This document shows, in pieces, positions 54,187-62,656 of a DNA stretch of 64,000 nucleotides. The DNA comes from Pseudomonas abietaniphila (lineage in GTDB: Bacteria > Pseudomonadota > Gammaproteobacteria > Pseudomonadales > Pseudomonadaceae): positions 124,001-188,000 of the forward strand of contig NZ_FNCO01000011.1 of assembly GCF_900100795.1 (NCBI RefSeq), written 5' to 3'. The position numbers and the translations under genes are program-made. Numbering within the stretch: the first letter of the stretch is position 1; each line of letters begins with the position of its first letter. A model generated the notes under the pieces. The model did no database searches. It was not told where the DNA came from and saw only the letters and a program-made list of their open reading frames with translations.

Positions 54187-54779
54187 GCGTACGCCTTGAT
54201 CGACGGGGCCATTTGCGAGGCGTTGTAGTTGAGCACCTTGCCTTCGGTGTTGACGCCGTAGCGCCCGTTCAACGACTCCAGCGGACGGCCATACAAATGG
54301 AAATGCAGGGTCGGGGTTTCGCCATCGACCTTGATGCCATGCAGGTCCTCACCCAGGAAGCTGATCGAGGTGCCCGGCTGCACCACCACTTCTTTCTCCA
54401 GCTCAAGCCTGGCGAAGGCCGGGTCGCTGCCGTCGTCGGTGCGCGCCCAGACGTAGTTGATCTCCTGCCCCTCGATCGCCACGATCACCGCCCAGGTTTC
54501 GTGGTTGTGCGGCAGCGTGCTTTTGCCCGGCAGCAGGGAGTTCATGTACAGCGTCGGGGTCTCGCCATCGTCGTTCAGGCGATAACGAAACGCCGTATCG
54601 CCCTCACCCGGCACGGGCGCAGGGAAGGTCGTGAAGTTGAACAACTCACGGCGCTGGGCCAGCTCTTCCAGCAGGCTGACGATCTCTTTCAGGGCTTCAC
54701 GGTCAACGCCGCGCCGATGGATAACGCGGATTTTTTGCAGGAAGTCTTCGATCACTTGGCTGCGGTCTTCGGTGCTCAT
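54183..54779 (-). CDS. Cysteine dioxygenase family thiol dioxygenase
   Basis: Cytoplasmic cupin, 198 residues. Metal-ligand pattern PHNHETWAVIVA (two His) and DLHGIKV (third His), then LHFHLYGRPLE. It probably oxidises cysteine or a related thiol such as 3-mercaptopropionate to the sulfinate using Fe(II) and O2. The specific substrate is not decided by the sequence. It heads a sulfur-gene operon with the GST and rhodanese genes and overlaps the GST by four bases. Confidence 0.9.
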   Translation of the reverse strand: MSTEDRSQVIEDFLQKIRVIHRRGVDREALKEIVSLLEELAQRRELFNFTTFPAPVPGEGDTAFRYRLNDDGETPTLYMNSLLPGKSTLPHNHETWAVIVAIEGQEINYVWARTDDGSDPAFARLELEKEVVVQPGTSISFLGEDLHGIKVDGETPTLHFHLYGRPLESLNGRYGVNTEGKVLNYNASQMAPSIKAYA

Positions 54780-54839
54780 CAGGTGCTCCTTTTATAGATT
54801 TTCAGGGCGTGCGATAAATCTCTGCCAGACCACACTGCC

Positions 54840-54933
54840 CCTGTAGGAGCGCGCTTGCCCGCGATTGCAATCGAACAGTGCCATCTGTGCTGAATGACAC
54901 ACCGCAATTCGCGGGCAAGCGCGCTCCTACAGG
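54840..54933. repeat. REP-like inverted repeat, GCTTGCCCGCGAT type
   Basis: CTGTAGGAGCGCGCTTGCCC and GGGCAAGCGCGCTCCTACAG are perfect arms. It separates the ABC transporter remnant from the cysteine dioxygenase gene. Confidence 0.92.
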
Positions 54934-54964
54934 GTTCTTGGCGTCTGACAGACGGATATCAACG

Positions 54965-55361
54965 TCAGACAGACAAACTGTAACGGCTGATATTGCTCAA
55001 CAAAAACGGATCGCCAACCGCTGCGGGGCGACGTCCGGCGTCGCCGAGGGCGTGGCGCATTTCGTGGGTGACCAGCACGCAGGTCATGCCTTCCTCGGTC
55101 AGTTCGCGAATCACCGTCAGCACCTCGCCGACGGTTTCCGGGTCGAGGGCCGAAGTCACTTCGTCGAACAGGATCAGCTCGGGTCGCATCGCCAGCGCCC
55201 TGGCGATCGCCACGCGTGGCTGCTGGGCCGATGATCGACACCGCCTGACCGCGCTGCACATCGAGGTCGATGCCTTTGAGCACGGTGTTGCTGCCAAAGG
55301 ACAAGTGAATGTCGCGCAGGCTGATCAGCGGGTGTTCGGCGCGCGTTTCAGGAGAAGGCAT
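54965..55361 (-). pseudogene. Amino-acid ABC transporter ATP-binding protein, remnant
   Basis: The start at 55361 reads SPETRAEHPLISLRDIHLSFG..VSIIGP, a normal N-terminus. It then jumps in another frame to QQPRVAIARALAMRPELILFDEVTSALDPETVGEV and VLVTHEMR. The Walker A (GSGKST) and the signature region have been lost by an internal deletion of about 250 to 300 bases near 55225, which also shifts the frame. After HEMR the sequence diverges again. It cannot be a working ATPase. It was a polar amino-acid (cystine-type) importer judged by the family. Confidence 0.85.
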
Positions 55362-55579
55362 AACGTCGCTCCAGGTATTGAGTGAGTCGGGAAATCGGAT
55401 GGCAGTAGGCAAAAAACAACGCCAACACACTGAAGTAGATCAGCACTGTGAAGCCGGTCCGGTTGACCGTGTTGCTGGCGATCTGCGCGGTGTCGATCAG
55501 GTCGTGCACACCCACCAGCGACGCCAGCGCCGATCATTAATGGCAGGAAACGAGCAAATGGCGAGCGCGTGTACGGCAC
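55348..55579 (-). pseudogene. Amino-acid ABC transporter permease, remnant
   Basis: Starts well at GTG 55579 (PYTRSPFARFLPLMIG) after GAGGGGAAG, then near 55530 joins in another frame to ALASLVGVHDLIDTAQIAS and NRTGFTVLIYFSVLALFFAYCHPISRLTQYLERRYAFS, the C-terminal end of a HisM/ArtM-type permease. The core of about 140 residues is gone. Its stop (55348) overlaps the ATPase start by 14 bases, as in an intact operon. Confidence 0.82.
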
Positions 55580-56003
55580 GGACTTCCCCTCAAATGGTCA
55601 TCGGCTCGGCGCTTGCGACGGGTGACGTCAGCGCCTTGTAATGAACCGCATCCTAGGGAGAGTACGTGATGAGCGGAAATTCAAATATCCAATATGGTTA
55701 TAACTTTCTGGTTTGGCGATTTAGAGCAAAACGGCATAAGCGCTGTTTTATTGGGCTGTGCGGATATTTTGAAAGAGAGGGCTTTTGCAATTCATAAAAA
55801 AACGTAATGTATTGAGCGATTCCGCTGATGTAATACGGACCTGTAGGAGCGCGGCTTGTCCCGCGATCGGCGGGGAACCCGTCGTCAACCCAACGATTGC
55901 ATTACACCTGAGGCTACCGAGCCGTCTGATTCTACTGCCGGTACCCGGCAGATCGCGGGACAAGCCACGCTCCTACAAAACTGACGTTTACGGGATACAC
56001 AAC
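55580..56003. other. Remnant and repeat-bearing gap before the LysR gene
   Basis: 424 bases. A short reading frame ending YKALTSPVASAEPMTI stops at 55590, 10 bases before the permease start, and might be the last trace of a lost binding-protein gene, which I cannot confirm. An A+T-rich stretch (55660-55780) follows, then the inverted repeat listed separately. The LysR promoter must lie near 55980. Confidence 0.45.
55842..55977. repeat. REP-like inverted repeat, GGCTTGTCCCGCGATC type
   Basis: TGTAGGAGCGCGGCTTGTCC and GGACAAGCCACGCTCCTACA are inverted arms with a long inner loop (about 90 bases). Confidence 0.85.
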
Positions 56004-56858
56004 ATGTCCTCCACCCTAGACCTCGAATTGCTGCGCACCTTCGTCGCCGTTGTCGATCATCACAGCTTCGCGGGCGCCGGGGCGCAGTTGTCGCGCACGC
56101 AATCGTCGGTGACCCAGCACATGCAGCGTCTGGAGCAACAGATTGGCGTCAGCCTGTTCCAGAAACAGGGCCGTCAGAAGCAACTCACCGAACCCGGTCG
56201 GCAGCTGTTACGGCACGCGCGGCAGATGCTGTCGCTCAACGATGACGCGCTCAATTCACTGCGAGAAAGCAGCCTCAGCGGCGTGTTGCGCATCGGCTCG
56301 CCTCACGACATCGCCGACACGATCCTGCCGCCGATTCTCAGCCACATCGCCCGATCCGCGCCGAGGCTGCGGCTGGAGATAGACGTGGGTCGCAGCCCAT
56401 TTCTGATGGAAGATCTGCATCGCGGCAAGGTCGACATGGTGATTTCGACCCGCGAGGATCCCGCCCTGGAAGGCTTCGCCTTGCGCACATCACCGGTGTG
56501 GTGGATCTGCTCGGCGCAGTACCTGCACGTGCCCGGCGAGCCGATTCCGCTGATTCTGGTGGATGAGCCGAGCATCTATCGGCGGTACGCGATCGAAGCA
56601 CTTGAGCGCGCCCACATTCCCTGGCGCCAGGCCTATCTGGCCTCGAACCTGATCGGCATCAAGGCCGCCACTCGCGCGGGGCTCGGGGTCACGGCCCGCA
56701 GCATGGAAATGCTCGGCCCGGACATGCGCGTTCTGGGCGAAGCCGATGGCCTGCCGCGCATGCCCGACGTCACTTATCACCTGTGGATCCGGCCCAATAC
56801 CGTAAACCCGCTGGCGCGCCGGGCCTATGAACTGATCCGCGGCAGTCAGGGGTTGTAA
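56004..56858 (+). CDS. LysR-family regulator
   Basis: Protein of 284 residues. The N-terminal wHTH is LLRTFVAVVDHHSFAGAGAQLSRTQSSVTQHMQRLEQQIGVSLFQKQGRQKQLTEPG. The C-terminal substrate-binding domain is a periplasmic-binding-protein fold. The ATG at 56004 gives MSSTLDLELL. It neighbours the sulfur operon remnant and a hydrolase. It may regulate one of these. Ligand unknown. Confidence 0.93.
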   Translation: MSSTLDLELLRTFVAVVDHHSFAGAGAQLSRTQSSVTQHMQRLEQQIGVSLFQKQGRQKQLTEPGRQLLRHARQMLSLNDDALNSLRESSLSGVLRIGSPHDIADTILPPILSHIARSAPRLRLEIDVGRSPFLMEDLHRGKVDMVISTREDPALEGFALRTSPVWWICSAQYLHVPGEPIPLILVDEPSIYRRYAIEALERAHIPWRQAYLASNLIGIKAATRAGLGVTARSMEMLGPDMRVLGEADGLPRMPDVTYHLWIRPNTVNPLARRAYELIRGSQGL

Positions 56859-56955
56859 AGCCCACGACACCTTTGATTCTGCCGAAGGCGCAGGAGCGCG
56901 CTTGCTCTGGGCAGCACTCGGACGATCTATCGCGCAGCGGCAGCCATCAGACGCG

Positions 56956-57678
56956 TCAGCCTTTGAGCACCCCTTCGATCCAACGCTTCAAATCGGCAAC
57001 CTCGGCCGACGTAATGGTATGCCCTGCCCCGGCGTAGGAATGAAACTCCGGATTGATCAGCAAGTTCTCCAGCACCGTCCGTGCCTCGGTCGCGCCGGAG
57101 AACGACACGCGGTTGTCGGCCGAGCCATGACCGATAAACACTTTGAGCGGTTTCAAAGCGGCATCCGGTTTGAGCCGGGCATTGAGCGCCGCAAGAATCT
57201 TGCCGCTCAACGGCGCGATGCCACGCACCATTTCCGGATGCTGCAAGCCGATCTGATAACTCATCATCGCGCCCTGACTGAAGCCCACCAGCACCACCTT
57301 ATCGGGTTGCGTGCCGTACTTCTCGGTGGCTTGTTCGATGAAGGTCCTCAGCAGATCGGTGCTCTTGTCCACATCGCTGGTCACACCTTCGTATTCGGCC
57401 TGATCGGTGTCCTGACTGAACCACTTGTACCCGCCACCGTCGACCTCCAGCGGCGCACGCACTGACAGGTAGGTGTAATCCGGCGACAACTCGTCCTTGA
57501 TGCCGAACAGGTCGCGCTCGTCACTGCCGTAACCGTGCAGGAAGATGATCAGGGGTTTGTCATGGGTATCGGCGGGGGCAGCAGCGAGATACGGCAGGGC
57601 GAGATCGGTGAGCAGGGCTGGCTCGGCGTGAGCAAAACCGGTGAACACACAGAGCAGCGCAGCGAAAAACTTCATCAT
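56956..57678 (-). CDS. Secreted phospholipase/carboxylesterase-family hydrolase
   Basis: Protein of 240 residues with a signal peptide (MMKFFAALLCVFTGFAHA), so probably periplasmic. The fold has IIFLHGYGSDERDLFG, the nucleophile GFSQGA (Ser about 134), FIGHGSADNRVSF with an acid, and AGAGHTI with a late His. This matches the small carboxylesterase (YpfH/EstB-like) group. Substrate unknown. Confidence 0.88.
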   Translation of the reverse strand: MMKFFAALLCVFTGFAHAEPALLTDLALPYLAAAPADTHDKPLIIFLHGYGSDERDLFGIKDELSPDYTYLSVRAPLEVDGGGYKWFSQDTDQAEYEGVTSDVDKSTDLLRTFIEQATEKYGTQPDKVVLVGFSQGAMMSYQIGLQHPEMVRGIAPLSGKILAALNARLKPDAALKPLKVFIGHGSADNRVSFSGATEARTVLENLLINPEFHSYAGAGHTITSAEVADLKRWIEGVLKG

Positions 57679-57818
57679 TGAGAACGGGCCCTTTCAAAAA
57701 AACGTCGGGCCCATCATACGCAGCATGTTTCGGATGTCAGCCCGAAATCGACCGGGGGATGCTGTCAGAAGGCTGTACAGCTCGCAGATTTTTCGGACAA
57801 CTGCTGAAGCTGAGCCCT

Positions 57819-59144
57819 TCAATCCTCCAACGCCGCCAACCCCAGATGCTCCCGCAAGGTCGAGCCCTCATACGCGGTGCGAAACAGCCCCTTGCGCTGC
57901 AAATGCGGGATCACGCTTTCGACGAACTCGCTGAACGACCCCGGCAGATACGCCGGTGAAATCACAAAACCATCGCAGCCGCCCTGGGTGAACATCTCTG
58001 CCAGTTGATCGGCAATCTGCGCCCCCGTGCCCAGCAGTTGCGGCACCCTGACGCTGCTGGCGAAAATCCTGCCGAGTGCTTCCAGGGTGGTTTCAGCCCC
58101 TTGCATCAACAGCTTCTCGGCAGCGGCCGGAGGGATCAACGGCGAGCGTGCGATTTCCGCCAAGGTCGCCGACAAGGGGAAAGGCGACAGATCGACGTTG
58201 AGCTGCGAAGCGAGTGTCACCAACCCCAGTTCGGGGCGCGCCAGCGCGTTGTGTTGGTCACGCTTGGCACGTGCCTCGGCCTCACTGCCGCCAATGAACG
58301 GCATGACCGCCGTCAGCACCTTGCAACTGTCGGCGTGGCGTCCTTGCTGCACGACCTGCCCGCGCACGTCCTCGCGAAACGCGTGCATCGCCTTCAGATG
58401 CGGGTGAATGGTGAAAATCGCTTCGGCCCAACGCGCGCCAAAACGGCGGCCCCGACCCGAGGACCCGGCCTGAATCAACACCGGTCGCCCCTGCGGCGTA
58501 CGCGGAATGTTCAGTGGCCCTTCCACCTTGAACCACTCGCCTTGATGCTGCACCGAGGTGATCTTCGACGGATCAGCCAGCACGCCGGTTTCACGGTCGA
58601 GTTTCAGCGCATCCGGCGCCCAGCTGCGCCACAGCTTCAGCGCCACCTCGACGAACTCGTCGGCACGGTCGTAACGCAGGTCGTGCTCAAGGTGCTTGTC
58701 CTTGCCGAACAGACGCCCCTCGCTGTCGTTCATTGATGTGACGATGTTCCAGGCTGCGCGGCCCTTGGACAGATGATCGAGCGTGACGAACTCGCGGGCG
58801 ATGTGCGCGGGCTCGTAATAGGTGGTCGAACGGGTCGCCCCCAAGCCCAGCTTGCGTGTTTGCCCGACCAGGTAGGACAGGATCGGCAGCGGGTCCAGCC
58901 GTGTCGCATCCTGCGCACCGTAGCGCAAGGCGATATCCCGCGAGCCGCCCATCTGGTCGCCAACAGCGAGGCGATCGGCGAAAAACAGGAAGTCGAACAG
59001 CCCCTCTTCCACCACCCGCGCCGTGCGCGCGTAGTACTCCGGGTCGAGGTAGTGACCCATGGTGTCCGGATGGCGCCAGACGGCATGGCTGTGGATAACC
59101 GGCCCGGTCAGCAGAAAGGCAGACAAGTGAATTTGACGGCTCAT
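57819..59144 (-). CDS. FMN-dependent monooxygenase (NtaA/SnaA/DszA type)
   Basis: Protein of 441 residues of the class C flavin monooxygenases (luciferase-like), close to NtaA, SnaA and DszA by the pattern GLFDFLFFADRLAV, RGRAAWNIVTS, PVLIQAGSSGRGRRFGARWAEAIFT and the TLREHLGL end. It uses FMNH2 from a separate reductase to oxidise a sulfur or nitrogen compound. With a sulfonate-type binding protein 15 bases upstream, desulfurization of an organosulfur substrate is the likely role, but this is inference. Confidence 0.88.
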   Translation of the reverse strand: MSRQIHLSAFLLTGPVIHSHAVWRHPDTMGHYLDPEYYARTARVVEEGLFDFLFFADRLAVGDQMGGSRDIALRYGAQDATRLDPLPILSYLVGQTRKLGLGATRSTTYYEPAHIAREFVTLDHLSKGRAAWNIVTSMNDSEGRLFGKDKHLEHDLRYDRADEFVEVALKLWRSWAPDALKLDRETGVLADPSKITSVQHQGEWFKVEGPLNIPRTPQGRPVLIQAGSSGRGRRFGARWAEAIFTIHPHLKAMHAFREDVRGQVVQQGRHADSCKVLTAVMPFIGGSEAEARAKRDQHNALARPELGLVTLASQLNVDLSPFPLSATLAEIARSPLIPPAAAEKLLMQGAETTLEALGRIFASSVRVPQLLGTGAQIADQLAEMFTQGGCDGFVISPAYLPGSFSEFVESVIPHLQRKGLFRTAYEGSTLREHLGLAALED

Positions 59145-59159
59145 GATGCTTCTCCTGCC

Positions 59160-60101
59160 TTATTTGGCCTTGGGCACCCAGACGGCGATGTCGGAAATCT
59201 TCAACGGCTTGGGAATCAGCTTTGCTTCGTAATAGTAATCAGCGATGCGCTGCTGCTCGGCCAACTGATCGACCTTCACCGGAACGATGTCATAGCTGCG
59301 GCGGCTGTTGGCCAATTCCACGGTTTCCGGCGGAATATTGCCCCACAGCGGCGCGAGGTTTTTCGCCGCCTCCTGGGGATGGCCTTTCACCCACTGCCCG
59401 GCGTCATGAAGCGTGTCGAACACCACTTGCAGCACCTCGGGGTGCGCCTTGGCGAAACTCGTGTTGGCGACATAGAAACGGTTGTAGTTGGCGACGCCTT
59501 TGCTGCCATCCGCCAGCACACGAACATGATGCTCACGTTCCTGGGTGGCGAGGAACGGGTCCCAGATCGCCCACGCATCCACATTGCCACTTGAGAACGC
59601 GGCCACGCCGTCTGGCGCTTCCAGGTACACCGGCTGAATGTCTTCCAGCGTCAAGCCGGCCTTTTTCAGCGCAGAAATCAACAGAAAATGGCTGCCCGAT
59701 CCCTTCGAGACCGCGACGCGCTTGCCTTTGAGGTCGGCGACGCTGCGAATGGGCGAGCCGTCCTGAACAATGATCGCCTGCGCGGTGGGCGAGGGGTTCT
59801 CACGTGCGTAATAGGTCAACGGCGTATTGGCCGCCTGGGTGAACAACGCAAACGCATCAGCCACATCGGCGTGCAGATCGACACTCCCCGCGTTCATCGC
59901 GCTCAACAGCCCGCTGCTGAACTCATGCCACTGCACGGTAAAGCCCAAGGGCTTCAGGCGTTGCTCGATCTGGCCGTCGTTCTTGAGCAACAGCCACAAC
60001 GTCGATGAACGCTGGTAACCGATATTGATGACCTGTTCGGCCTGCGCCGTGGCGGTCGCCAGCAGCAGAGTCGCGGCGACGATGAATGTGCGAAGGGACA
60101 T
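59160..60101 (-). CDS. ABC transporter substrate-binding protein, sulfonate type
   Basis: Periplasmic protein of 313 residues with signal peptide MSLRTFIVAATLLLATATAQA. It has the SsuA/TauA-family NMT1 pattern: GYQRSSTLWLLLKND, VQWHEFSSGLLSAMNAGSVDLH, LKGKRVAVSKGSGSHFLLISALKKAGL and GNVDAWAIWDPFLATQE. The start at 60101 was preferred to the long N-terminal extension. It overlaps no permease or ATPase here, so it may work with components elsewhere. It is followed directly by the monooxygenase gene. Confidence 0.9.
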   Translation of the reverse strand: MSLRTFIVAATLLLATATAQAEQVINIGYQRSSTLWLLLKNDGQIEQRLKPLGFTVQWHEFSSGLLSAMNAGSVDLHADVADAFALFTQAANTPLTYYARENPSPTAQAIIVQDGSPIRSVADLKGKRVAVSKGSGSHFLLISALKKAGLTLEDIQPVYLEAPDGVAAFSSGNVDAWAIWDPFLATQEREHHVRVLADGSKGVANYNRFYVANTSFAKAHPEVLQVVFDTLHDAGQWVKGHPQEAAKNLAPLWGNIPPETVELANSRRSYDIVPVKVDQLAEQQRIADYYYEAKLIPKPLKISDIAVWVPKAK

Positions 60102-60329
60102 GGCAATCCTTAGGTGGGCGAGTGTTTGAACGACGCTTGGCGCCCGGCCTGACCAAAAGGCATGAGCACACCGTCTTAAAGTCCTTTTGATTATAAAAAC
60201 TGCCACGGATTATGAAAGAAACGTATAGCTCTAAGCTTATGCATCTTGACCGAATGGAACGCCTGAGTGCGGCTCGGGTCTAGCCATAAGCACCTGATTG
60301 CAGACCCACAGCCGATGAAGGAAACGACC

Positions 60330-60773
60330 ATGAACATCTTCGAAGCCCTGAGAGAAAGCCACGATCGGCAACGCGGCTACGCCGATGCCTTGATCCAGAC
60401 CCACGGCGACAGTAAAGACCGTGTCGAGGCCTACGAACAGCTCAAGGCCGAGCTTCAGGCCCACGAGACCGCTGAAGAACGCTTCTTCTATATTCCCCTG
60501 ATGAAGTACGACAACGGCGTCGACCTCAGCCGCCACGCCATCTCCGAGCACCACGAGATGGACGAGATGATGGAAGAACTCGACGAAACCGAGATGTCCA
60601 GCCCCGCATGGCTGGCGACCGCGAAGAAACTGTCCGAGAAGGTCCATCATCACCTCAAGGAAGAGGAACAGAAATTCTTCCAGATGGCGGGGAAGTTGCT
60701 GGACGACAAGCAGAAGGAATCGTTGGCGGGCGAATACGTGAAGGAATACAAGGAACAATTGGCGGAGGAATGA
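60330..60773 (+). CDS. Hemerythrin HHE-domain protein
   Basis: Cytoplasmic protein of 147 residues. His/Glu pattern HDRQRG, LQAHETAEERFFY, HAISEHHEMDEMMEELDE and KVHHHLKEEEQKFF fits a hemerythrin-like di-iron four-helix bundle. The C-terminus is acidic and Lys-rich. It probably binds O2, NO or iron. The ATG at 60330 follows AAGGAAACGACC. It stands alone. Confidence 0.88.
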   Translation: MNIFEALRESHDRQRGYADALIQTHGDSKDRVEAYEQLKAELQAHETAEERFFYIPLMKYDNGVDLSRHAISEHHEMDEMMEELDETEMSSPAWLATAKKLSEKVHHHLKEEEQKFFQMAGKLLDDKQKESLAGEYVKEYKEQLAEE

Positions 60774-61030
60774 TCCGCCTCCCGGCGATGACCTGACGTT
60801 GGCGCGTGATGCTCTTTTTTATAAACCACGACACCCGGCCGTATTTGGCGCTTTACGAGCTGAATGCGGCGTTTGGTTGACCGGCAACAAAGCGCCACCG
60901 GACGACTTCACGTCCAACCCGGCGAGCGGGGTGCTCGTGAGCTCTACCGCGATTGCAGGCACGCAGTGGCGGCTGCACGAAAACCTCGATGCCGCTCACT
61001 CAACGCATTACTGATGCGTACACCCACCGA

Positions 61031-62029
61031 TCAAGGATCGACGTGCGCCATCAGCTCCGGCACAGACTCATTGCGTTTGGCATAACGCTGCGCCAACACC
61101 GCGCAGACCATGAGCTGGATCTGGTGGAACAGCATCAGCGGCAGGATCAGCACGCCAATCGTGCTCCCCGCGAACAACACCTGTGCCATCGGTACGCCCG
61201 TGGCAAGGCTTTTCTTCGAGCCGCAGAACAGAATGGTGATGCGGTCTTCGACATTGAAACCGAACAGCTTGCCCAGCAACGTCGACGCCAGCAGCACCAG
61301 CCCCAGCAAGACGCAGCAAACCACCACCAGACCACCGAGATCCCAGAGCGGAATCTTGTGCCAGATGCCTTCGTTCACCGCCTCGCTGAACGCGCCGTAC
61401 ACCACCAACAGAATCGAACCCTGATCCACGAACTTCAGCCAGTTCTTGTTGCGGCCGACCCAGGCGCCGATCCAGCGGCGCATGATCTGGCCGGCCACGA
61501 ACGGCAGCAAGAGTTGCACGCTGATTTTCACGATGGCGTCGACCGTCGAACTGCCCTCGCCGTGGACGTTCAACAGCAGCGTTACCAGCAACGGTGTCAG
61601 GAAGATTCCGAACAGACTCGACGCTGCCGCACTGCAGATCGCCGCCGGAATGTTGCCGCGCGCCAGCGACGTGAAGGCAATCGCCGACTGCACCGTGGCG
61701 GGCAACGCGCACAGATAAAGCACGCCCATGTAGAGGTCTTTACCAATCAGCGGAGACAGCACCGGCTTGAGCGCCAGCCCGATCAACGGAAACGCCACAA
61801 ACGTCAGGCCGAACACCAACAGGTGCAAACGCCAATGGCCCGCACCTGCAATGATCGATTCGCGGGACAGCTTGGCGCCGTGCATGAAGAACAGCAGCGC
61901 AATCGCGATATTGGTCAACCAGCCAAACCCGACGGCCACTTGGCCGCTGGCGGGAAGAAGACTGGCAATGATCACCACCGTGACCAGCGCCAGGGTGAAG
62001 TTGTCGGGGAGAAAACGAGGACGAGTCAT
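61031..62029 (-). CDS. Bile acid:sodium symporter family protein
   Basis: Membrane protein of 332 residues, about 10 helices, of the SBF-like/YfeH branch of the BASS family: NFTLALVTVVIIASLLP, FFMHGAKLSRESI, YLCALPATVQSAIAFTSLARGN and ILFCGSKKSLATGVPMA. The substrate is unknown and is not a bile acid necessarily. The start at 62029 gives MTRPRFLPDN. An extension to 62083 was rejected. Confidence 0.88.
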   Translation of the reverse strand: MTRPRFLPDNFTLALVTVVIIASLLPASGQVAVGFGWLTNIAIALLFFMHGAKLSRESIIAGAGHWRLHLLVFGLTFVAFPLIGLALKPVLSPLIGKDLYMGVLYLCALPATVQSAIAFTSLARGNIPAAICSAAASSLFGIFLTPLLVTLLLNVHGEGSSTVDAIVKISVQLLLPFVAGQIMRRWIGAWVGRNKNWLKFVDQGSILLVVYGAFSEAVNEGIWHKIPLWDLGGLVVVCCVLLGLVLLASTLLGKLFGFNVEDRITILFCGSKKSLATGVPMAQVLFAGSTIGVLILPLMLFHQIQLMVCAVLAQRYAKRNESVPELMAHVDP

Positions 62030-62230
62030 GTGAAATATCCGGATATACCTGGAACAGGGTTGTGACTCTACGCCTGTGAACAAGGACCGGCTAACGCCAA
62101 TAAGCCGATGAATAGCGCTTAAAGGACAGACTTCTGTTGGTGAAACGTTTTTGTTGTTAAGGCGGGGCCATGCGCAGCGCGACCGGGCGCGCTGCCTCAG
62201 GTATTCAGCCAGACGCGGGGAACGACGTCA

Positions 62231-62473
62231 TCAGGACATCCCGCCTTCTATCACGCGCAGCACGGTCACCCGCCGCTGCCCCGGATTGTCCGCAATGTGC
62301 TGACTCAGCGACGCCTGCCATTGATGGATGTCGCCGTGCCTGGCATCTGACATCAATGCATCCCAACCCACCGAATCCTGAGCAGCCACTTCCTCAGGCG
62401 ACACTCGGGTAACACGTTCACGCTTCAACAGGTTTGCTGCAATTTCCGAGAGGGTACTCAAGGTGGACTCCAT
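62231..62473 (-). CDS. Small hypothetical protein
   Basis: Protein of 80 residues if the ATG at 62473 (MESTLSTLSEIAANLLKRE) is used. Alternative starts at 62494 and 62575 have no better ribosome site. No family recognised, and no signal or membrane helix. The C-terminus is GQRRVTVLRVIEGGMS. Confidence 0.55.
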   Translation of the reverse strand: MESTLSTLSEIAANLLKRERVTRVSPEEVAAQDSVGWDALMSDARHGDIHQWQASLSQHIADNPGQRRVTVLRVIEGGMS

Positions 62474-62656
62474 GGCACGCTCATCGGGGAGCATGCCGAT
62501 ACATAGCGGCGGGGATGGGTGCGGGGTGCCAGAACGCCAATTTTCAGTTGTTGCGGCAACCTGCAGCGAGGTCATAGCAAGGTTCAGACCAACGACAGCC
62601 GTCCGGAGCGACCCTTGATCTGAATGTGCGGCTGAGCAAGCGGGAGATGAGCGGTA

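Noticed and set aside
55580..55660. A binding-protein C-terminus before the permease remnant
   Set aside because: Only 18 or so codons are open before a stop and they match no binding-protein end I know, so it is mentioned but not called.
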